Below, piece after piece: positions 10,292 to 21,500 of a stretch of 64,000 bases of DNA. Numbering within the stretch: position 1 is the stretch's first letter; every line of letters starts with the position of its first letter. The translations under genes and the position numbers were made by a program. Origin of the DNA: Chrysophaeum taylorii (taxonomy: Eukaryota > Sar > Pelagophyceae > Pelagomonadales > Pelagomonadaceae); contig JAQMWT010000047.1 of the NCBI GenBank assembly GCA_029834535.1, positions 124,001-188,000 on the forward strand. Direction: 5' to 3'. Below the pieces are notes generated by a model. The model was given only the letters and a program-made list of their open reading frames with translations. It made no database searches and was not told the DNA's origin.

Positions 10292-10918
10292 ATGGCGCCG
10301 CTTTGGAATTTGATGGACGAAGCGAACAACGACTATCGGCTGTTCGATGACCATTTCACCGCTCTCGAGCGGCCGTCACTTTTGAGCGCATCGATTCTCA
10401 ATGCTCTGTGCGGCGAGTACAGAGAGCTCTTCGCGGCGAGCTTGGAGAGCTGCAAGGTGTGGATGATCAGCAGGATGCATATCAGGCTGGAACGCGCGCT
10501 CGATGGTATCGAATACAAGATAGGCCCAACGCAGCCGTATTTGTACACCGAAATTGCGTTGCGACCGCGCGAATTCCTACAGAAACGCGTGGCTCATCGG
10601 GTCGAGTGGGCGTCGTGGAGTAGGGCGCCGGACGACTGGGTCCCTCGGACGCTCTTGGCGACCTCTGATCGCCGCTACTCAGATCCCACGCTCATCATCG
10701 GCTTCTCCAACTGTCACCTCACCGATGAAGCCAGGACCATACTCGCGCGACACGTGCTTCGCCGGCTCGTGGCCGAGTGCTGCTGGGCGTGGCGAAACGG
10801 CAAAATCGTCTTTTCGCGCTCGCTTCGCTCCAACTCCCAGAACTTCCCGGGTGCCCTGCGGCGGTTGTCTGAATTCCGCAGCGATGAGCTCCGCAAGGCG
10901 ATCATCACTTTCCTCTGA
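10292..10918 (+). CDS. Hypothetical protein, 208 residues
   Basis: An intron-free frame starts at ATG 10292 and ends in TGA at 10918. The composition is that of a real soluble globular protein: tryptophans and hydrophobics are spread along the whole length, with no low-complexity stretches. The opposite strand is broken up. A central part alternates short beta-like and helical stretches (YLYTEIALRPREFL, DPTLIIGFSNCHL), and the C-terminal third is basic and helical. No catalytic motif or known domain was recognised and no function is proposed. It stands alone between two gene-poor spacers. Confidence 0.5.
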   Translation: MAPLWNLMDEANNDYRLFDDHFTALERPSLLSASILNALCGEYRELFAASLESCKVWMISRMHIRLERALDGIEYKIGPTQPYLYTEIALRPREFLQKRVAHRVEWASWSRAPDDWVPRTLLATSDRRYSDPTLIIGFSNCHLTDEARTILARHVLRRLVAECCWAWRNGKIVFSRSLRSNSQNFPGALRRLSEFRSDELRKAIITFL

Positions 10919-12082
10919 TGAGGTGTCCAGATACCCCCTTACTACTGCGAGGTTGGCACCTCAACCCAAATCTCTCGCACCCCCCCCCCCCACTCATATA
11001 GCTAGAACGGCGCTTCGCTTTCGTCAAAAAATTCGCGATCGGATCCCGTTGGAAACGTGGTTCTCTGGGGCTTCGCGTGATGTGACTGGAACATAAGCCA
11101 CCACGTGCGTGATGCCGCGCGAAAGCGTGCACTCAACGTCCCCCCCGAAATCCCTTGTGCCCCTTATTCTTCGCCTACAATATCGAGATGAGACCGGGTG
11201 ACTACTCGTTTGCGCATCGTAAATTATCTCGCGTGATTCGAACAGCTGCGTCGATCGTTCTCCAGGGTCACACGCGTTTTCGCGCACCCTGTGAAGCCAC
11301 CTCGAGATGGCCACCATAAACTGTTGCCCCCTGGGCTTCCGTCCGTGGATACCACTATCATCCTTCTTCGTGGATCACGCGGCTGCCTTCTTCGACTGCT
11401 GCCGTAGGGGCCGTTGCGGTGCCTCGTCCCATGAGCCCCCATTTTCGCTCGCCCAGGATTTCAAACTGGGCACTTCGAGCTGCTACGCGGAGCAAGCCAT
11501 CTCACAGAAACTCGGTCGCACGCGCCAACTCGAAGACCTCGGGATTAGTCGGCCGCCGTTGGCGACGCGCAGGGCCAATCCCGCGGTGACGAAGGAGCTC
11601 TTCGATCCAGTAGATGGCGCCGAGCTCGACACAGTGCTCTTCCACGCTTGCCAACAACCGGGGGACTCGGGCACCACGTGGTAGCTGGACAGTTTCGCTC
11701 GTTTGGAGGTCTGAGGACCATCATCGCTCTCGCTCGTGCAGAATGAGAGAAATTTTGACGCGATCTCCGAGACACGAGAAGGCTGAAATTGACTGTCTGG
11801 CGAAGCAAGGTGCGATTCGTGACCAGGCGACCTCATCATAATCCACGGCGTTGAGCGTCGACGTTCACGTCGTCGATATGAGTCGTCACCTTGGCCAGTC
11901 CGCCGAGGGCGCAGCGGCCAGCCATCCGTCGTGAGCACTCGTCTCTATAGGACACTCACATTTCATCAAAGCAAAAGCCCTGTGGAGGGCGTCGAGGCGA
12001 GTGAAAGGCGGTGGCACGGCAGACCGCGACACGAGCTCGTATTTGGTTCCGTTAAAAAAAAGGATATTCGCGAGAGTTGAAG
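10919..12082. other. Spacer, overlapping uncertain frames
   Basis: Around 11307-11684 (plus) and 11483-11938 (minus) two frames of 125 and 151 codons overlap. Neither has a recognisable domain, and I found no splice model that extends either one. A poly-C run lies at about 10980-10990. Confidence 0.35.
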
Positions 12083-12865
12083 ATGTTGGCCTTGGTTGCG
12101 TCGGCAGCTCTCCTAAGTCTCGAGGAGATCGGCGCGAAATGGATCACGACGTGTCGCAACGGCGTCGCGTTGAAGAACATCAACGCGTCCTACGTTGACC
12201 GTACGTTGGAGACCACCATCGACAGATCGAACGGGTATGGAGTAACGCTCGAAGAACTGTGGGCGGGCCCAAACGGACGCGGCCTCGTGTTGGTGTCGGG
12301 CGTCGACGGCGCCGCCCTCGGTAAACTCGAGGTCGGCGACACCATAAAGGCCGTCGACGACGTTGATGTGGAGGGTTCGGATTTCGACGCGACTATCGCG
12401 GCGCTCCGAGGCGCCGGCAACCCGGCTAGGGTCACCGTGCAACGCCTCGAACCTCGTCGCGCTGTGGACGTCACCGTCCTGGACCCCGGGGGCGATGTCC
12501 GGGCCTCCTTCCCGCTCCCGGCGGGCGGCAATTTGCGGTTGGGTCTCCTGTTCAACGGACTTCGCGACTCAGAAATCTACGATTCTGAGACGATGCGCTT
12601 CGACGCGATCGCCAACAGCGGCACCAACTGCGGGGGCGAGGGGACCTGCGGGACCTGTCTTGTCGCGGTCGTCGAGGGCGCTGATCGCCTCATCCCGCCC
12701 GCGAGGGTCGAGAAAGCCGCGCTCCTCAAGCAGCGACGACCCCCGCGCTGGCGCTGGAGCTGCCGCTGCAACGTCGGCTTGGACAACCGGGGGGGGGGGC
12801 TCACGGTCATGCTCCGCCCCCAAGCCAACTTCAAAGACGAACAAACCAAAATTACCGGCACCTAG
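12083..12865 (+). CDS. PDZ domain plus [2Fe-2S] ferredoxin fusion
   Basis: The 260-residue protein starts at ATG 12083 with a hydrophobic signal-like N-terminus (MLALVASAALLS). A PDZ-like domain follows at about residues 50-125, containing GRGLVLVSGVDGAA and LEVGDTIKAVDDVDV, the usual carboxylate-loop and second-strand pattern. The C-terminal domain, about 140-250, is a ferredoxin fold. Its cluster ligands are C183-x5-C189-x2-C192 in NCGGEGTCGTCLV, with a fourth cysteine at C227 or C229 (WSCRCNVG). The C-x5-C-x2-C spacing is that of adrenodoxin-type clusters rather than plant-type C-x4-C. The protein presumably carries one electron and docks a partner C-terminus through the PDZ domain. A plastid or secretory location is inferred from the N-terminus only. 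A TTG two codons upstream is in frame but is an unlikely start. Confidence 0.7.
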   Translation: MLALVASAALLSLEEIGAKWITTCRNGVALKNINASYVDRTLETTIDRSNGYGVTLEELWAGPNGRGLVLVSGVDGAALGKLEVGDTIKAVDDVDVEGSDFDATIAALRGAGNPARVTVQRLEPRRAVDVTVLDPGGDVRASFPLPAGGNLRLGLLFNGLRDSEIYDSETMRFDAIANSGTNCGGEGTCGTCLVAVVEGADRLIPPARVEKAALLKQRRPPRWRWSCRCNVGLDNRGGGLTVMLRPQANFKDEQTKITGT

Positions 12866-13808
12866 ACGGACGATAGCAGTATTCCGCAGTATAGTACTAA
12901 CTAACATTCTCCGGACGGGCCTGCGCGAAGAGAAGAGGCCGCCTCCCTCAACCAGCGGCACGAACCACCATTCCGGCTCCGAACTCTAGGGGTGGTAACA
13001 ACAACAACAACAACAACAAGTTGCGGGAAGGAAGCTGTTAACAACACGTGGTCCGACATCGATCAATCAACTCGGGCCTTTTCTGGCGCCAATACTGCTT
13101 GCGGGTGGGCAATGTCCTCCGGCTCTCGACGACCGCAGTGCCGTTCCCGGGTGGCCTCGCACCTAAAATCGTAGTAACCCTGGTGGCCGTGGTCGATGAC
13201 GAAAGTCCGATGGCTTTTCATTCGATATGGGGTATAAGCGCAAGCTGCGGCTTAGAAACGTGGTCCCGCGGCGGCTGTTGGGAGCACACCCAAATTCCGG
13301 AGCCAACGAGTCAGAAATTGCGGCGTTGATGGGTTCTGGGGACCATGGCAAGCCAGTCGTCGTCGTCGCGATGGTCGTCGTCGATGTTGGCGACAATCTT
13401 ATCTCCGTTGTCTTTTTTCCTCCTCTGGTGTGCTGCCGTTCTTCAAATCGCCGCGTTAGGGGCGGATCTTGAGTTCTTTGGCCGTACAATCCTCAACGCC
13501 GGGCTCGAGGTCTTCGCACACCGAGCAGTGCCCATCGGTGATGCGGACGCGCGACATCTAGTTCTCGAAACAAACAAAGCGCAGCAAAAGAACTGTTCCA
13601 GTAGGGAACTTTCCTATTGTTTGAGCAAGGGGTTTTCTTCTTTTTACTCTGGAAAAAAGGTTGCGACGTCGGGATATCCCCTTGGTTTGAGCAACACAGC
13701 GAGCCCGAGGTCGCGGAGCGGCGCGAGGTTGCGCCGAGGTGTAACAGGATTCCTTCCTTCCTTCCTTCCTTCCTTCCTTCCTTCCTTCAAAAGGCCGCAC
13801 GTAGATAG
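12866..13808. other. Spacer with microsatellites and weak frames
   Basis: An (AAC)n run lies at 12997-13019 and a (TTCC)n run at 13750-13788, directly in front of the glutathione S-transferase gene. Frames of 80-160 codons exist on both strands between 13050 and 13840, but none has a recognisable domain. Confidence 0.4.
13750..13788. repeat. (TTCC)n microsatellite
   Basis: A nearly perfect tetranucleotide run of about 39 bp ends 20 bp before the start codon of the downstream transferase, so it lies in its promoter or 5' leader. Confidence 0.9.
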
Positions 13809-14561
13809 ATGTACGTTCTATATGGTGGCGGCGTGAGCCGGTCTCTCATCACCGAGATGGTGCTGGTCGAGGGCTCGCTGCCGTACAAGCTCGTCGACGT
13901 CGACATCACCTCCGGCGAGCACTTAAAGCCCGAGTTCAGGAAGATAAATCCCGCCGGTTTCGTCCCTGCGCTCGTCACACCAAGCGGCGAGGTGCTCCAC
14001 GAGGCGGCGGCGACAGCCCTCTTCCTGTGCGAGGCGCACGACCTCGATCTCGTTCCGGTAGTCGGGGATGCCGCTCGCGGGCGCTTCTTGTCGCGGTATT
14101 TTTTCCAGACCAACGACCTCCAGCCGCCTACCAAGCAGTGCTTCTATCCCCACCGATTCGCGTGCCGCGACGAGGACGTCGACGCCGTGCGGGAGGCCGC
14201 TCGAAGTCGTGCGCTCGAACGCTGGCGGGTCGTCGATAGCTGGCTCGGTGTGGACGGACCGTATATTCTGGGTGATCGCTTCTCTCTCGCCGACCTCCAC
14301 CTCGCGATGTGGGCTGCCTTTGGTCTCGGGGAATGCGACCGTCGCGCAATCCTTGAAGCGTGTCCGAACGTCGCGCGACTCGTCGACCGCTGCGCAGCGA
14401 GACCCAAGAGCGGTCCGTTGCTCAAAAAATTGCTTGACCGCCAGATTCCCCCCCTTGGCCGATTCGCGACGCCTCACGATGCCACCCCGGGTTACGCTAC
14501 GTCGCAAAACGCGCGAGGTGCGAGGACAACCCCTCAAGGGGGGTCTGTCTCTATGCGCTGA
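13809..14561 (+). CDS. Glutathione S-transferase family protein
   Basis: The 250-residue protein has a thioredoxin-fold N-terminal domain (residues 1-75: MYVLYGGGVSRSLITEM, then the conserved INPAGFVPALV with the cis-proline and an E-AAA SNAIL-like motif at LHEAAATALFL). A helical C-terminal domain contains GPYILGDRFSLADLHLAM, the N-capping box of GST C-domains. It is expected to conjugate glutathione to electrophiles, or to act as an isomerase like zeta-class enzymes. The serine in GGVSRS is the likely thiol-activating residue. The last 35 residues are extra and disordered (rich in Ala, Thr and Gly), so the natural stop may differ or a tail may be real. The start at ATG 13809 leaves a full first beta strand and is well supported. 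Confidence 0.78.
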   Translation: MYVLYGGGVSRSLITEMVLVEGSLPYKLVDVDITSGEHLKPEFRKINPAGFVPALVTPSGEVLHEAAATALFLCEAHDLDLVPVVGDAARGRFLSRYFFQTNDLQPPTKQCFYPHRFACRDEDVDAVREAARSRALERWRVVDSWLGVDGPYILGDRFSLADLHLAMWAAFGLGECDRRAILEACPNVARLVDRCAARPKSGPLLKKLLDRQIPPLGRFATPHDATPGYATSQNARGARTTPQGGSVSMR

Positions 14562-15409
14562 TGATGCGCAGAAAGAAAGGGTTGCAATGCAAAGTTATTA
14601 GAGGGGCCGTATTTAACTTGGCACCGTCAAAAATCCCGCGGGCAGGCGGGCGGCTTGAAGTAACGCGCGAACTGACGACGACGACGACGACGACGAAGTA
14701 GAGGCCAGCCCATTAAGTATTGCGTAGGGCCTAGGCAAATAATCCTAGTGCCGTGGTGTGATCTGATTAAGATAACAGCGCATTCAGACGACGACGGGCG
14801 CGGAATTTTTAGGTAGTAGCCGACCGACCTATATATTCGCCTTCCAGTCAGCATCACTCAGTCACGTATCCACCCATTCTTCACACCCTCCACTCAACGC
14901 CCTGCGTGCACACACACGCCTCTTCAGGCACGCACCAAGGCACGCTGGTCAAAGGAGGACCACGCCGTGGTTGTCTGTCTGTGGAAACGTTGAGTGCGCC
15001 GCGGGCTCGTGCCCCGGGTCCTCCTCCGCATCCCGATCTCTCAAAAAACCTTCGAGTTCCGTGGTTCAAAGCGGCGCGAGAAAGCGTTCAGAGAGGCGCA
15101 CATATTCCGTGTTGGCCGAGATGAGCGCCCCCCGCTTTCGCATCATATCTCGTCTGGGAGACACCGTCGCGTCCGAAAAAAATGTTCACCGAGAGATAGA
15201 TGACCCCCCCCAAGTTGTACAGCACCACCCGTCGTTTGATGGCTCGGAAGGCTCTTAGAAGAAGAAGAAGAAGAAGAAGAAGGGTAGTGCGAAGGGAGGG
15301 AAGAGTCACCTGCCGTAGCGGCGGCGGCGGCGGCGATAACGATAAAACGAGCCAAGCGACGAGGCGGCGTAAACGAGGCGCGACGATCACGGGGGCCGTG
15401 CCCTCGCGG
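14562..15409. other. Spacer with an interspersed repeat and (GAA)n
   Basis: It contains a (GAC)n run at about 14676-14696, a repeat copy at 14698-14765 and a (GAA)n run at about 15257-15284. There are no convincing coding frames and no tRNA-like T-loop. Confidence 0.45.
14698..14765 (-). repeat. Short interspersed repeat, copy B
   Basis: The segment begins TAGAGGCCAGCCCA, shared with 3913-3926. It continues with a diverged AATCCTAGTGCCGTGG that lines up with AATCCCAGCGCC in the other copies. On the minus strand the body ends in a (CGT)n tail instead of (TTAG)n. Confidence 0.4.
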
Positions 15410-15562
15410 CTAATATATGGAGATGTCTCGTATGGTGTCGACGTCGTCGTCATCGAGGAGAAAGTCGACATCGGAGGAGTCCGCGGTAGGCGAGCGCGAC
15501 TTGCACGACACGGGTGGCTCTGGCGCGGCGTCGCCTAGAGGCGAGGGAGGGCCGGGCGTGGT

Positions 15563-15594
<32 letters not shown>

Positions 15595-18196
15595 CGGGTT
15601 GTCGAAGACGATCGTCGGGGGGAGAGTCGACCACTCGAGCGCGAAGCATGGCCTCGAGGGTAGCTTTGCGCGCGTTCGGGGGTGCGGACGGCCGTCGCCC
15701 GCGTCCTCGGTCGTCGTCGGAACATCGTCGTCGCGTTTGTTGTCGCGGCGGGCTATCTTCCACCGGCAGAATACGCTCCATACGCTCGATGCGCTCCATA
15801 CCGAGGCGCTGCTGGAGCATCGCCTCGACGGCCGAGGCGGAGGGCGAGCGGACGATCCGATCGGGTGGGGAGTCCTCTTTTTTTTTTCGAGGGGTGGTCT
15901 CGGCGGCGGCGTCGCCGAGGCGGCGTTGGACCTTGGCGTCGATGCTCGCGACTCGCGATTTCGCGCGCGCCTCTTCTTTTTTTGTTCTGGGGGGCTGGTT
16001 CTTGCTCTCGCGCGTGCTTCTCGCCTCCCGGAACATCGTCGAGAAGACGACGAGGGTGGTGAAGAAGTCGTGGGGGGGCATGTTCGCATCCTCGCCAAAG
16101 TAGTCGAGCATCGACGCGTAGGACTCCGAGGCGGAAGCGAGGTTCTCGCGCGCCGACGCGACGCGCGCCGAGGCCGCCGCGTGGAAGGCCTCGGCCGCGA
16201 GCTCGGAGTCGTCGGCGGCGGCGTTGTTGGAAGAATTGAGGACGTCGTCGTCCGAAAGGGGCGGCGGGTCGTCGTCCTCGGCGCGGGGGGGGAGCGACCT
16301 CGAGGCCGCGCTGCCCTCGGCGTCGTCGCGCTTGCGCGTCTGCTTGGTGACGAGATCCCCAAAGCGGTCGACGCCCGCGACTAATGATGATATCTCGTCC
16401 TCGCACGCGGGTATGGACACCCTCAGCGCGCGGCCGGCGTCGGGTATGTCGCGATGGAAGTCGAGCGCAAACGCGTCGTCGTTCTTGACCATGAGGTCGA
16501 CGACAAACTCGAGGGCCGACGTCTGGCGGTCGAAGGCCTTGATGTCGCGGAGCCGGAGCAGGGACTCGAGGCGAAATCCCGCAATCTGGTCCTCCTCCTC
16601 GCGCGCGGGGGGGTGGTCATTTTCCGCCGCGCGAGGGGACTGGAACTCTCGACTCTTGGCGTCGCGGAGCTCGCGGGACAATTTGAGGACGTAGGTCAGG
16701 AGCTTCTTGAGGCGGTGCGAGGTCTGGACCTGTTCGCACGCGGCGCGGAGGTGCCGCGCGGCAGCCTCGAGGCCCGAGATGCGCTCGTCGAAGCCCGCGC
16801 AGAAGCCGAGGGCCGAGACGCGACGCGAATACGCGTCGACGCGAAGCGCGACCCGCAGCATGAACCTTTCGGCCTCGGCGACGACCGCGTCGGGGTTCTT
16901 CCGCTGGTGTTTCCGCAGGAGATCCGCTTCCTCGGTGGCGGGAGTCGCGGCCGCGAGGGCCTCGAGCTGCGTCGCGTCGAAGAAGGACACGTCGAGCCGA
17001 CGGAGCGCGGCGCGAGCGGCGCGAGGCGCGACCGCGTTGAGCTTGGCGCCCGCGAGGGCGATAGCGACGTTCGTCGCGCGCTTCCGCGACAGCGCCACCG
17101 GCTCGATTTTTTGGCTTCGCGGCGGCTGCGAGGACGAGGCGTGCTTCGAGCCGCCGAATTTTTTGTTGCCATTATTCGAGGTCGTCGTCGACCGCACGAA
17201 CAAGGCCTCGAGCTCGTGTCGGTGCAGCTCGATGCCGTTGAGCGACCGCACGTCCGCCCAGATCGAGTTCCGACCAACCGAATCGTGAAACTCGAGGGGC
17301 AGCTGCTTCACCGTCGCCCGTCGTCTTGCCGGCGGCTTCTTGGCGTGACTACTCTTCGCGGGCGCGGAGAACGCCGCCGTCGCCTCGATGCGCGACGGAT
17401 CTCGCCCGTCTTTCAGCATCTTGTGCGCGACCGCCGCCGCCGGTGTCCCGAACTTGAGCATCTTGTAGTACTGCTGGTAATCGGGGTCCTCGGCCAACTC
17501 TCCCGATGACGGTGCCGCCTTCTCCACGATCTCTTCCTTGGTCTCGGGAGCACCGCCCGTCTCTTTTAACTTATCGTCCGACTCCGAGTCCGAGTCTGCC
17601 GATAGCAGCCCGCGTCGCCCGCACGTCCCCGCGAAGATCCCAAACGACGGCGGCGAGAGCACCTCGACCACCGTCAGCTGCGCGGCGTGCACGAGCCGGC
17701 ACGCTCGCGCTTCGCCACCGGCGTAGCCGGCCTCGACCCGCACCACGCACCGCCCGTCGTCGTTCGGTCGCGTCACCACCGCGCACGCTTGCCGCCGCTC
17801 GTTCGCGTCCATCACCTCCAGCACGCACCGCGCGCCGGGCACAATCTCGGGATAATAGTCACCCAGCGCCGCGCTGCGGGGGAGCCCGGGCGCGGGCCTC
17901 TCGAACTCGTCCGCCGTCGCGAACGCGTCCGCCGCCACCAGCTGCGATCGGTGGGCTTGCACGCACTCCCCGTTGATCAGCCGGACCACACACCGCCCCG
18001 TCGATGGTTGCGGGGCCGACAGGACAGTGGCGCTCACCAGCCCGCCCTCGTTACTCCGGAGCCAGCACAGACTTCCAGCGCTAAACTCTTCGAAGATGGC
18101 ATTGATCAAAGGGGCCAAACTTCGTGACCGCTGCCGCTTCTCGCGAAACCCTTCGCTTCCCATGCAAGAAGATGTCACACCACTCCTTAAACGCAT
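15410..18196 (-). CDS. Formin (FH2-domain actin nucleator)
   Basis: The 928-residue protein begins with two similar SH3/Tudor-like beta modules, each ending in GRCVVR (about residues 40-180). The motif YKMLKFGTPAAAVAHKML at about 240 is a short conserved helix-proline segment found in many protist formins. The FH2 domain (about 310-650) shows NSIWADVRSLNG, SRKRATNVAIALAGAKL, AEADLLRKHQ-like helices and the hallmark GFRLESLLRLRDIKAFD, where animal formins read GFKLxSLxKLxDxKs. FH2 dimers nucleate and processively elongate unbranched actin filaments. There is no proline-rich FH1 segment before FH2, which is unusual. The C-terminal tail has three similar short helices (SIDAKVQRRLG, AVEAMLQQRLG, TLEAMLRARV) and a run of ten glutamines encoded by a (GTT/CAA)n repeat. 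The start is ATG 18196 or, 11 codons in, the second ATG. Confidence 0.75.
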
Positions 18197-18443
18197 TCAA
18201 CCTCCTCCTCGCGGTCTTCGTCCTCGTCGTCGTGGTAATGCTTCTGCTGCTGCTGCTGCTTCTTCTTCTTCTTTTTCTTCAAGCCCACGCAGACGATGCC
18301 ACCGCGACCCAAGACACCCATAACATCTATCTGTATCGTGGCCCTTTAACGGACGTCTGGAACGGACACAACGGAAGGAAAAGTCGGTTACCTTCTCAAA
18401 ACGAAGAGGGATATTACTTACCACTGTCGACAGTTTATTTTTT
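18197..18443. other. Short spacer upstream of the formin gene
   Basis: Contains a (CTG/CTT) rich stretch at 18240-18275. No gene was seen. Confidence 0.4.
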
Positions 18444-18506
18444 TTAGGGAGGGGGTCCTGGCGGTGCTGCTGACGAGGACGACGACGACGGCGACGACGA
18501 CGACGG

Positions 18507-18552
<46 letters not shown>

Positions 18553-21500
18553 TCCGCAGTGGGGAAATGGGAGTGCACCAAGGTTGCGAAGCGGCCGATT
18601 TCCTCCGTTAGCCTCCTCGCTCCCGTGATGAGGGCCTCGGTCTGGATGTCGTCGGCGAGTTCGCACGCCACCATCACGGCATCCTCCTCCTCCTCATCCT
18701 CCAGGGTGAAGAAGTCGGCATCCGCGACCTCCTCCTTCTTTACGACGACCTTTTCGTCGTCGTCGTCGTCGTTTGACATCATCAAAATCTGCCTCGCGCC
18801 GGCGGCAGCTTGCCGGAGGCGCGGAGCAATGATGCACTCCGTTAGCGTCAACACGAGCAACGACGTCTCGCACATGATTTTCACCAGGCTCTGCTGATTC
18901 AACGGCTCCTCCATGGCTCGTGCAATTTTCGGCAGTATTGTTTCTCGCAAGAGCGTTGCCGTCGATAGACTCATGGTGCGCAAGAGTTTCGGGTTTTCCT
19001 GAAAGCAGACGATTGAATCCTCCAACGAAAACACTGGCAGCTCGTCGACGATCTCGGGAGTGCTCTCGTCGTTGGACGGCGGTCGGGTGCCTCCTTTCAA
19101 CGCCTCATCGACGTCAACGTCGCAGCGCGAGGACGACGCCGCAGTCGTTTCTGCGAATGCATCGTCGCGAGCATCGGGCACCTTGAGGTCGAGCATTGAA
19201 AACATGGCCTTGAATTTATCCCTTCGCTTGACATAGTGGATGTTCTGCGCCGCAGCGAGATTTTTTTTTTTTCGAAACCCATCATATTTGCACAGCATAC
19301 CTTGATAAGAAACTCGTCAGCTTCTTGGAGACGCCGCAGGATTAGGTTCTCCGAACCGGCGGTAGCGAGCCGACGAGTCCATCGCTCGTACCAAACGTTA
19401 ATCGACTTTGTCGTCGCAACGCTGTAGTCCTCGTCTTCGTCCTCCTCTTCCTGCACAAATCGAATATCATTGGAGTGTCGCGGTGTCTACGACGACGCAC
19501 CTTCAGCGTGTCGGCGGGCTTTGCGCAAGGCGCGGCGTTGCCCGACGGAGACGCGCGCGACCCCTCGAACGTTAGCGCAGACAGTATCGACATGTCAGCA
19601 GTGGGCGACTCCTCAGGCAGAACGACGCAGTCTTGGGTGGGCGAAGTCGCATTGGGACTTCGTATCGACGCTTCTCCCCCGCAGTTTGTTGTTGTGCCTT
19701 GGACGTCGCTCGCGCTGCTCCCATCGGAGGATGAAGCCCGATGACCGTTAATGTTGTTGGGTTTCTTTTGTACGCCCGACCGCCACCCCCCGTTCTCCAC
19801 ATTTGCCATCGCCATGGCGGTGACAATCTCGTCCTCTTTGCAAAGTGCGTACCTGCGACGAGAGAGAAAAAATGTTGTGTCGCGTTTGGTGACTACGCTA
19901 CGAGGACTCACGGCCACGAGATCGCGTTGCAAAGGAGCCTGCTCTTCCTCTCCTGCTCCGGTGTGACAGTCGCGAGGCTCACGCGCATCGTGGCGTCGCA
20001 GTCAAGCGAAGGTACGATGTCGCTGTCTGCCTTGTCGACTGTCGTCGACTTGGGGAGTCTGTTGAGCTTCCATTGCTTGGACGGCGGCGGGAATCGGACG
20101 CGCGGCGCCCTCGACTGCCTGTTGATCACGAGCTCGGATTTCGGCAGGCGACGCGTCCCGTAAGAGCAGACGGACTGTCGCGTCTTCAAGGTGGAGTCAG
20201 TGGACAGACCATCTCCCCCAGTTGGAGACATCTGCGATTGAGGGCCCTCATCATCGTCGCACAACAATTGCGTCGCGTAAACGGTCGGCCCGACGCGCGA
20301 AAAGCGTTCGGCGAAAAAAGCATGTGGCGCAATCTCCTTTGCTGCGTGGATGCGAAGTGCCGACACCTCGCGTGCCCTGTGTTGGGCCTTTGTGTGCTCG
20401 CGGATACCGATCGTGAAGGCCGCTCCGCCGGAAATATGGCTCCGAACTTGGTGTTCCTCGCCGTCGTCTCCCGGCAGCGCGCGCTGGCGATACTTGCGCT
20501 TACCGTGGCGATAGGCGTCCGACTGCTGGAGATTTTTCCGTGCGCGATCCATCAACAATTCGGTTCGCTGCTCACCCTTGGACATTTCACGTAAGTTAGT
20601 CGAGGCTTCGGCAATACGGACGAGCCAGACGCCGCGGCGCTCGACGCGATAACCCGCCCTGGCCGCGCTGTTGTCTGGCTTGGGGATCCTGTGAAAGGAG
20701 AGCGGTTGTTCGCTTTGTTCATGACAGATATAGAAAAAGTCCTGCTCGAGGTAGATCTGGTCGTAGTTGCAAACATAACCGCCTCTTTGCGCCGCCGCGG
20801 TCGCCAGCTCCTCTGTCGCGGGCATGATTCGCCATCGGCCGAGCGCGAGCGCACTGACGTTCCGCAGCCGCATCTCGTGGAAGGTCCACGCCGCGTCCTC
20901 CTTGCCTTTTGGTAGCGTCGCTCGGATCGGCGTCGGCATGCCGAGCTTCTTCGTGTTGATCGCCGCTTCCGGCGGCTCGTGATACTCGGAACTTTGGAAG
21001 GAGACGGTCGGCAGCGACGTCGCTTCGTAAACTTTGGCGCCGATGACCGAGCCGTTGCGCCACGAAGGTTCGCCGTTACCGCCAAAAACCTGCAGCCAGA
21101 CGTGATCGCCGAAGTGGACCGCCTTGTAGGAACGAGGGTCTTCCATTTCGATCATCTTGAACAGCATGATGTCGGGCTGCGCGTAGCCGTCGACGGGACA
21201 CGAAATCACTTTGGCATCGATTCTCGGGTCCGAGCTATTCTTGACGACGACGATCTCGTTTGTCGATAGCGCCTGAAGCGCAATCGTCGCGCCGAAATGG
21301 AGCCGTGTGTTCGGCAACTTGCTGAACTGCTCCTCGAAGCTTGGTTTGTTGCCCGCCGCGGTTACCTAGCGACCACCACCAACGAGCGGGTAGGGGTACT
21401 GTCACACCAGTAAGAGCACACACCTGTGAAGAGGAAACCGGCAAGTTTCCGAACACCGCCGTGTTGCTCTTCTTGGGTCGATCATTCAAGGATGATATTT

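Noticed and set aside
11220-11240. GATTCGAAC, resembling a tRNA T-loop
   Set aside because: No acceptor stem, anticodon arm or D-arm could be folded on either strand.
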